Source of the DNA: Cubamyces lactineus
Taxonomy: Eukaryota > Basidiomycota > Agaricomycetes > Polyporales > Polyporaceae
Direction: 5' to 3'
Assembly: GCA_022376465.1 (NCBI GenBank)
Contig: JACDTU010000003.1
Coordinates: forward strand, 1,488,001 to 1,552,000
DNA: 64,000 bases
Below are positions 58,005 through 64,000 of this stretch, piece after piece; position 1 is the stretch's first letter; the number at the start of each line of letters is the position of its first letter. Below the pieces are notes generated by a model. The model did no database searches. It saw nothing but the letters and a program-made list of their open reading frames with translations, and was not told where the DNA came from. Made by a program: the position numbers and the translations under genes.

Positions 58005-58092
58005 AACGGGAGAGTCGAACGGGAAGGTCGAATGGGAGAGTCGAACAGGAGAGTTGAACAGGATAGTCGAGAGGGAGATGGAGGGGGGGGGG
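58005..58092 (+). repeat. minisatellite and poly-G tract
   Basis: Five to six degenerate tandem copies of a 13-base unit, GGGAGAGTCGAAC, cover about 58008-58070, followed by a purine run and twelve consecutive guanines near 58081-58092. Confidence 0.75.
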
Positions 58093-58351
58093 GTAAGGGG
58101 AGAGGAGAAGGGAAGGAGAGAGGAGAAGGGAAGGGCCAGACGTTGTGAGTACGTGTATTGTAAGTACGTGGCAGACTCGGCCAGACAAATGACCACGAGA
58201 CCGCCGCGCACAGATGCTCATCCGACAATTACCTAACCCAGATTCAAGACCCGACAGTCAGATCACACATCTCCTGCGACAACTGAACGCGCGGTATGGA
58301 TGCCACAAACAGCTATAAACGCAAACATCACGACGACAATGTTCGCGCTAA

Positions 58352-58759
58352 CTAATTACCCGACGATGCCTCTCTCATCATCTCCTCCAATAAAGTCTCG
58401 AGACGGCGAGTAAGTCCACGTTCCAGCTCACGGACATACTCCTGACAAGTGTTGCGAATGTCCTCTTCTCCAGGGAGGTACTGCCGAGTTTGGGTTACGC
58501 GTACGATGACATTTGGGAGAGGGATATCGCCGATAGATATGCGAATTTCGATTGTGATCTAGGTCGATGAGCTAACTTATCATCATACCTACAAAGACAG
58601 AAGACTTACCGGTCGTTCTTGGAACGATAAAGCATTGTCAACGAACACTTGTTCATACGGCAAATCAGTTGACCTGGTCCTAGACCTCCTCGACGCTGGA
58701 CTTGACGAACGATCGCGTCTAGGAATGTAAAGACGGCGTGTAGAACCGCGACGTGACAT
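58352..58759 (-). CDS. small basic/helical protein of unknown function
   Basis: Exons 58610-58759 and 58352-58558 (51-nt GT-AG intron, phase 0) give 118 aa. The N-terminal 35 residues are Arg/Ser-rich (MSRRGSTRRLYIPRRDRSSS), resembling an RS-type tail. The remainder is compact: LPYEQVFVDNALSFQERP, ITIEIRISIGDIPLPNVIVRV, then YVRELERGLTRRLETLLEEMMRE, a likely coiled helix. No family recognised. It is the last member of a minus-strand series of small intron-rich genes. Confidence 0.55.
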
Positions 58760-58907
58760 GTTCGTTTGGTTGAGTGGGCGTAGTAGAAGTGTTGTGAACT
58801 GGGAGATAGTGAGTAGGGCGACGCGAGCCGCGCCATTTATATCTCACCTGGAGAGACCATGGTTGAGGATTTTTTTGTTGTACTTCTGCCCAGACGACAA
58901 ATTCATG

Positions 58908-59222
58908 TTATGACACATCAGGGTCTACACCGTGTCCAATAGGTACACTGTCGGTAACGACTACGGGCCCATTGGATACTCGCACATTCACGCACATTCT
59001 CTGTCCCGAATTCATGCTCGCCAAGGTCTCATAATTGCGCTGACGTGGTAGTACCATAGATTCGGGACCCTGATACACAACCTCACGCCAAGTCCACACG
59101 CGACGCATACGAAACACAACTATATCGCTATGACGAAACACAATAGCGTAGTAGCGTAGTCCAAGAGCGCCGGCGCATCGCCTCACCACCGCGTCACGGC
59201 ACGGATTCGCGTGATGTGTAGG
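58908..59222 (-). CDS. terminal exon of an unrecognised protein
   Basis: A 105-codon open stretch ending TAA at 58908. It follows a plausible acceptor (CCGTAG) but I could not connect it to a starting exon. It reads RYYAIVFRHSDIVVFRMRRVWTWREVVYQ and CVNVRVSNGPVVVTDSVPIGHG, which looks like beta-rich protein sequence. It may be the 3' end of a gene whose first exon lies before 59300, or a broken copy. Confidence 0.3.
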   Translation of the reverse strand, partial: PTHHANPCRDAVVRRCAGALGLRYYAIVFRHSDIVVFRMRRVWTWREVVYQGPESMVLPRQRNYETLASMNSGQRMCVNVRVSNGPVVVTDSVPIGHGVDPDVS

Positions 59223-59297
59223 CTACGGCAAACGGGACCCTGAAAACACGAGGATGTCAGTGCGAGTATTATTCATTGACCAATTCAACTTACATTC

Positions 59298-59937
59298 TCA
59301 GAAATGGGTACCATGAGCGCTTTGAGGCGCAGAGAGGTCTTCGTGGGTCGACGTAGATTGCTCTATAGCGCCAACGTTGGAGTCTGGAATATACAGAGGA
59401 TCGAGAACGAGGCGGTTACGGGTGGGAGAGAATTGAATGTCGGCTATAATCGCGATCGATGTCTGCCAGTCGACCATTTGGAGCGTGATCATGACATCGA
59501 GCTATGCTCCGTCAAAGTTGAATGTACACGAACAACCACATGACCAGCGAACTTACCGGACGGCCGAAGAAGGATCCATGCGAGTAATAAATGAAAGACG
59601 GGCACAGGAAGGGATTGTCGAGCATCCAAACGTCCACGTTGGGCGGACGACGCATGTTAACGCAGTAGTATTGGTAGTTCAGGGAACAGGGCGTAGACGA
59701 CTTGACCTCTTGCCATGTAACTTCCGTCACGACCGCGTTGGGAGCAATGCCGCGTAAAGTCACAATTATGAGTAAATATCTCTGTTATAGATACGACATG
59801 GTCAGATACTGCCCGAAGCGTGGACACATGTAACGGCGGGACATACGTACCATGAAGTATGGATCGGATTGGTCGCCCGGTCGCTGGACGCAGATGGGCA
59901 GTTCAAAAAGACGCATGTTCAAGTTGGACGAGTTCAT
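59298..59937 (-). CDS. small protein of unknown function
   Basis: Exons 59851-59937, 59557-59781 and 59298-59501, all phase 0, give 171 aa starting MNSSNLNMRLFELPICVQRP. Readable features: RYLLIIVTLRGIAPNAVVTEVTWQEV, YQYYCVNMRRPPNVDVWMLD, CPSFIYYSHGSFFGRP and LDVMITLQMVDWQTSIAIIADIQF. The alternating hydrophobic residues suggest a beta-rich fold. The C-terminal 30 residues are polar and probably disordered. No signal peptide and no family recognised. Confidence 0.5.
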
Positions 59938-60272
59938 GACAGTCAAAGTGCTGCGACCGACAGCATCGCGACCACAAACGCATTTATACCTTCAGCTAGA
60001 CGTCGTCACCACCGTCGTGTTCACCGGTTGTTCGTACGAACAGTCAGTTGTAGCGATGCCATGACCAACGTGCTACGCGCGCAACGCGGTTGCCATAATG
60101 CATGCAGCACACGTATTGGACTTTGAGGTAACATCGGCGTTGAGCATTTGATCTTGAGAGGCCGTCGAAGGCATGTGTATCCAAAAACCGGCAAGGGTTC
60201 TCACTACAACAAAAGGAGGTTTAACAGATTAATTCATTCGCTACTGACATGAACGACGGGGAGGTGATAGCT

Positions 60273-60854
60273 CTACGAAGACCGCCGATTCACTACGACC
60301 ACCGGCCGGTTAGCGCTTGGACGTCTTCGCCGCGCATATATCTTACGCAGGACACTATTGTCAAAAACCGCGTAAGCTTATACCAACACTGAAATACCTC
60401 GAGTCGTCACTTACAGTGGCACGGCCCTTTTCGCCAACGCACTATCTCCTTGACGGAAGTGTACGAATCCATCGAAGTATTTGGCGCGACGGAGAACGAT
60501 TATCTCGCCAAACCAAGGATGGGTGTCATCAATGTCTAGAAGCGACCGATTAGGACCGTTCGCTCGAGAACCCCTTGTGACGTAGAAGTAGAAGACCACA
60601 TCACGATCGGGCATGCGCACTTGATAGCGATTGGCATGTTCGGGCGGCGGAATCACAGCATTGAGCACCGGGTGCTCGAAACCGTGGTTAATATTGAAAT
60701 ACTGAACTGTGACGGCAAACGGATGCGCGTCCCCGTGAGTCGGAAACCGGTACGCGTTGACGGTGCGGACATGCTGATCATTATGTCAGTAAATCAATAA
60801 ACATGAGATTGTCAAAGCTGCGACATAACTTCAAGTGCTCACCATAGAGGCCAT
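60273..60854 (-). CDS. small protein with MYND-associated-type domain, no MYND finger
   Basis: Exons 60843-60854 (12 nt: MASM), 60415-60773 and 60273-60354 give 150 aa, phases closed. The core reads FAVTVQYFNINHGFEHPVLNAVIPPPE, DVVFYFYVTRGSRANGPNRSLLDIDDTHPWFGEIIVLRRAKYFDGFVHF. The succession of hydrophobic strand, Asn-Arg, Pro-Trp-x-Gly and I/V-V-L-K/R resembles the C-terminal part of the MYND gene at 54.2-55.0 kb. The last exon is very basic (RKIYARRRRPS). Functional inference is not possible. Confidence 0.5.
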
Positions 60855-61029
60855 TGCAGGTGTATATCACAAAGGACGATGTCGGAGGACGGCAAAGATC
60901 TGGCTGATATTTATCACGGTCTAAAGTGCGCAAGTTCTAGAAATATGTACGAATCCGTCAGGGTAAAGAGATAGCGACGTGTATCATTTGGCAGTTCCAT
61001 AAACATGCGAGTCTTCGCCGAGTCCACTA

Positions 61030-62071
61030 TCATAAGGTGTCCGTAAAAGAGTCATCGTCATCGTGAGGTACACGAGGTGCTTTCCGCGCAAGAACTGACA
61101 TGGCCAGTAACTGAAACTCAGCGTACCAAGACCGCCACTCCGTCGTTGTGGACATGCGAGGCCGCCGTCGTCTTATGCAATGGCATTCGACTAAGACGAT
61201 GTCGCCAACTACGAAGGACATAGGAGAAATCTTCTCCATCTTGACCTTTGACGTGTAAATCTGTGTCGCATCATAGAAGGCGTCGAAGTCCTTTTCTTGA
61301 CATCAGCCAATGGAATGTACACGAACGACACAATGGTGCTTACGTGGGCAAGACCAATTGGCGACCCAATTGCAGTTGCCTCGAACACATGCGTGCTCGC
61401 TCCTACATTGACGTGAGACTCTATCGCTGCCAAGTATTATGCTGACGATGCAATGCTTACTCGGTTGATGACTAGAAAGCCCTAATAGCAAGCGTTGGTA
61501 CTGGCGATCGACTCCGCGCATGAGATGTAACTGAACTTCGATACGAGATCGCGGGTCCTGTTCGGTAACGGAAGCGCGAACAGAGGATAGAGAGCCTACT
61601 GCCCAGACTCGCAGCGGCACTTGCTTGACTCTGTCACACAACAGATGGGACCGATCACCAGAGCCCCAGGTGGCGATGCTCGGTGTCTGGGAGAGAGAGT
61701 AAATGCCGATGCTAGGGCGTACATAGTCGAGAAAACGTCGAATCCGGCTGACAAGGGCGTCAGATGTCATGAAATAAGAAACAACGCGGTAACCTCACCG
61801 TTGAGCGTCCGAATCCAACCAATCAATGTACACGACTCTGTAAGCGTCTTCGTCCGGCGGTACATTCACAGCATCCGCTAACAATGGGTCGTCCCTGTCA
61901 ACGGCGTTCGACTGCACGTCCGATCCCGTATGTGCGTCGTCGTCGTTCTGGGGCTGTTCCGCAATTTCCACATAAGCAGCGGATGCAGTTCTGGGTGGAT
62001 AGACATATCAGTACGGACGGAATAGACACAAAAAGGACGGTATAATACTCATACCTACGGCGTTTGACCAT
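61030..62071 (-). CDS. 279-aa protein of unknown function
   Basis: Exons 62055-62071, 61799-61990, 61461-61747, 61344-61426 and 61030-61290 close in phase to 279 aa. It begins MVKRRRTASAAYVEIAEQPQ followed by an acidic stretch. Folded-looking segments: AYRVVYIDWLDSDAQRRIRRFLDYVRPSIGIYSL, VPLRVWAVGSLSSVRASVTEQDPRSRIEVQL, HVNVGASTHVFEATAIGSPIG and MSFVVGDIVLVECHCIRRRRP followed by WRSWYAEFQLLAMSVLAR. The GDIVLVEC region looks like a strand of a small barrel, but I cannot name a family. The acceptor of the third exon was chosen because it keeps the conserved-looking frame. Confidence 0.55.
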
Positions 62072-63333
62072 CTTATTGATGACAATGTTTTACATGTCGA
62101 ATGCGCATCTGAGAACTCAGGTTTTATACTCGCAATGATTAACGCGTTCACGTTCACATATGAAAGAATTGAGTGAACAGTACCTTGCAATGCGACAAGG
62201 TCGTGTTCCAACGGCTCCAATCGCGAACGCATAGTATTCTGGGCACTGGACATCATGGCCTGTGATCTCGAATTTACAATAACGCTGTGCAGGCGTGCAT
62301 AGCCTGACGTGTCAGCAGGAGCTTGCCTGATCGACCTTGTAGAGCTCGTTCGACATATTAGGTAGATGAATATTCCACTTACGTGTTTTCACGCAAGTTC
62401 CAAGCAGGTGGCGGACATGCGGTGGTGGGCCGAGTATATGCGATGCTCGATGCAGGTCGCTTGTGCGAGCGAGTAAACGCACCAGGGAACCAGATGTCAG
62501 CACGAATGTGTCGGATGCGCTAATTTCAAATACACAACTGAATGCGTACCGTCGTATGTACCTTGAGGCCATATGATGTGAGTGTCCTGGCGTACCGAGC
62601 AAACATCGCCGTGAGTCCTGACGTCAGCCTCATGATACGAGAAATTCATTTACCTATGCACAGCAACGGCGCGCGTGCATTTTAAACGTTCAGGGTCTTG
62701 CACCCGGTGGTATGGGATGGCATGCATGAAAATGCGAAGCGGATAGGGAAGATAGAAGCAAAACATCGTCACTGTCAACAGTCAGGCATGGAATATCCAA
62801 CGTGAATGTGACGAGGATGAGGGCCGTGTTGTGAGACAAGATAGCGTTCATAGCGAGTAGTTGCGCAGGCGTGAGATATCATCCACGTGTGGAATTCAGC
62901 GTCTAACAAATGTGTGCGTACGGCTCGGTTTGTACCTCAAAACATTCATCTCCTCTGCAATTCAACACGTCAAGTGACACTCTTTCATGCAATACATGTA
63001 AGTCTAGTCAGTGTATGGTACGCATGTATACAATGTTAACGACATTCCTGAATCGGCATGTATGTCCATCACTACGTATGAGACGACATTCATAGTATGC
63101 TGGTGTTTCTCTGAAACATATACGACATACATTACAATCACCGAAACGACATCACGATAGCTTTCGGCATATAGCTGAAATTTCTTAATGCGCAGCGCAT
63201 TGGAAACATAGGGGAAACGGCCATCGGGCCACGATAGTGAGCGCCAGAGCTCTGTCGGAGCATAAAACTGTATACTTCCCCACGGTAAGCCTCAACACCC
63301 GTCCAACCGCTCATCGTGTAACGCGCATTCGAG
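62072..63333. other. intergenic, possible gene fragments
   Basis: About 1.26 kb upstream of two divergent genes. A minus-strand frame at 62312-62564 (MASRYIRRYAFSCVFEISAS) followed by a GTAAGT donor looks like a first exon, but I cannot join it in phase to what follows, so it is not called. An ACGCG core lies at 63321-63325, 9 bases before the RNR2 start. Confidence 0.35.
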
Positions 63334-64000
63334 ATGTCTACCATCAACACCAGCGATTCTTCTTCTACCAGTCACTCATCGGTTGCATTGATTACCAAGG
63401 TGGGTCGCGATATACATTGTCGCGCGTTCCAACATAAACTAACGTGACATTGTAGACAAGTACAGAAACCAACGGCGTACCCACAGGTACACTCGGCGCT
63501 GTTACGGACAAGGATCGTATTCTGGACCAGTCTTGCCAAACCGATGACAAGATTGTTACTCATCTTGGATCGCGCCGATGGGTAGGAGAGGTTGATCTTC
63601 CGGAAAGTGAGCTCTTCTAACACAACGCAACGTGTACCGACATGCGCTAACTCTGACGTATTGTCCAGACGAAGAGCCTATTCTGGCTGAGTCTAAACGA
63701 CGTTTTGTTCTCTTTCCGGTACGCTACCCAGAGGTACGCACATCATGTGCTCTAGTTCACGGCGCATTCTGAGTTCGTACTAGATTTGGCAGATGTACAA
63801 GAAAGCGGAAGCCTCTTTCTGGACCGTCGAGGAGATAGACCTCTCAAAGGACCTCAAAGACTGGAACAATCGTCTTAGCGACGACGAGCGTCACTTTATA
63901 TCACACGTTCTCGCATTTTTCGCAGCGTCCGACGGCATCGTCAACGAAAACCTAGTCGAACGTTTCTCCAACGAGATCCAGGTAGCCGAAGCTCGCTGCT
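63334..64000 (+). CDS. RNR2: ribonucleoside-diphosphate reductase small chain (3' end outside window)
   Basis: Exons 63334-63399, 63456-63606, 63669-63733 and 63784->64000; the window cuts the last one. RNR2 carries the di-iron tyrosyl radical used with Rnr1 to make dNDPs in S phase. N-terminal [16 protein letters not shown] is disordered, then [94 protein letters not shown] is unmistakable class Ia R2, including the first iron-ligand region ([14 protein letters not shown]) and the [21 protein letters not shown] helix. The start at 63334 gives a normal-length disordered N-terminus. Confidence 0.96.

Larger units (their letters stand above)
54992..58351. other. long region without a supportable gene, repeat-bearing
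   Basis: About 3.4 kb. From 54992 to about 55850 the sequence is AT-rich with only short frames (one of 106 codons at 55533-55853 lacks any recognisable feature). From about 56040 it becomes rich in GCGAA-type repeats and pyrimidine tracts, which create long spurious frames on both strands. Confidence 0.5.

Noticed and set aside
56040..58092. telomere or subtelomere repeat
   Set aside because: No TTAGGG-type arrays; the core is GCGAA, and RNR2, a conserved gene, follows immediately.
62312..62602. minus-strand frame starting MASRYIRRYAFSCVF
   Set aside because: Has a good donor but no downstream exon joins in phase; insufficient to call a gene.

Overview
The window is 64 kb of nuclear DNA from a filamentous basidiomycete, most likely an Agaricomycete of the Polyporales type. 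The evidence is dense short introns (about 45-75 nt, GT-AG with a few GC-AG), GC-rich compact genes, and families typical of mushroom genomes: one-TM proteins with a DSGIRF tail motif, a DUF6534-type seven-TM protein, a fungal TRP channel and a Ty3/gypsy chromovirus. Exon boundaries were inferred by eye from splice signals, reading phase and family knowledge.

Region 1 (1-8.4 kb): the 3' part of an RF2-like organellar release-factor homologue that has lost both the GGQ and the codon-reading motif; two related single-pass membrane proteins in tandem on the minus strand; one unrecognised disordered protein.

Region 2 (8.4-26.2 kb): a conserved housekeeping block. In order: haspin kinase (-), GINS subunit PSF2 (+), YVC1-like TRP channel (-), ARPC3 (+), NOB1 (-), LEU2 (+), a secreted M24 metallopeptidase (+), VPS17 (-) and GTP cyclohydrolase II RIB1 (-). 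Several pairs are divergent and share short promoters; the haspin/PSF2 promoter has a perfect MluI cell-cycle box.

Region 3 (26.2-45.0 kb): about 4.6 kb without a supportable gene, then a small signal-peptide/TM protein, a coiled-coil and zinc-finger-like protein, an unrecognised 260-aa protein, a tiny poly(A)-tailed retroposed insertion with a 14-bp target duplication, a DUF6534-type 7-TM protein with a 17-nt micro-exon, an FMN-dependent lactate 2-monooxygenase-like enzyme (-) and an M28 glutamate-carboxypeptidase-like type II membrane peptidase (-).

Region 4 (45.8-53.4 kb): a complete, very young Ty3/gypsy chromovirus. It has LTRs of 420 and 409 bp that differ only by one 11-bp unit, a 5-bp target duplication, a candidate Tf1-type self-priming site, a gag/pol junction with a canonical -1 slippery heptamer, protease-RT-RNase H-integrase-chromodomain, and, unusually, three further ORFs after pol spaced 1-6 nt apart: two small hydrophobic peptides and a 344-aa protein with zinc-knuckle-like motifs.

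Region 5 (53.4-64 kb): an AT-richer, rapidly diverged area with a MYND-finger gene, a 2-kb field of GCGAA-type repeats with a minisatellite, a compact minus-strand cluster of small intron-rich genes of unknown function, and the 5' end of the ribonucleotide reductase small subunit (RNR2), cut by the window edge.
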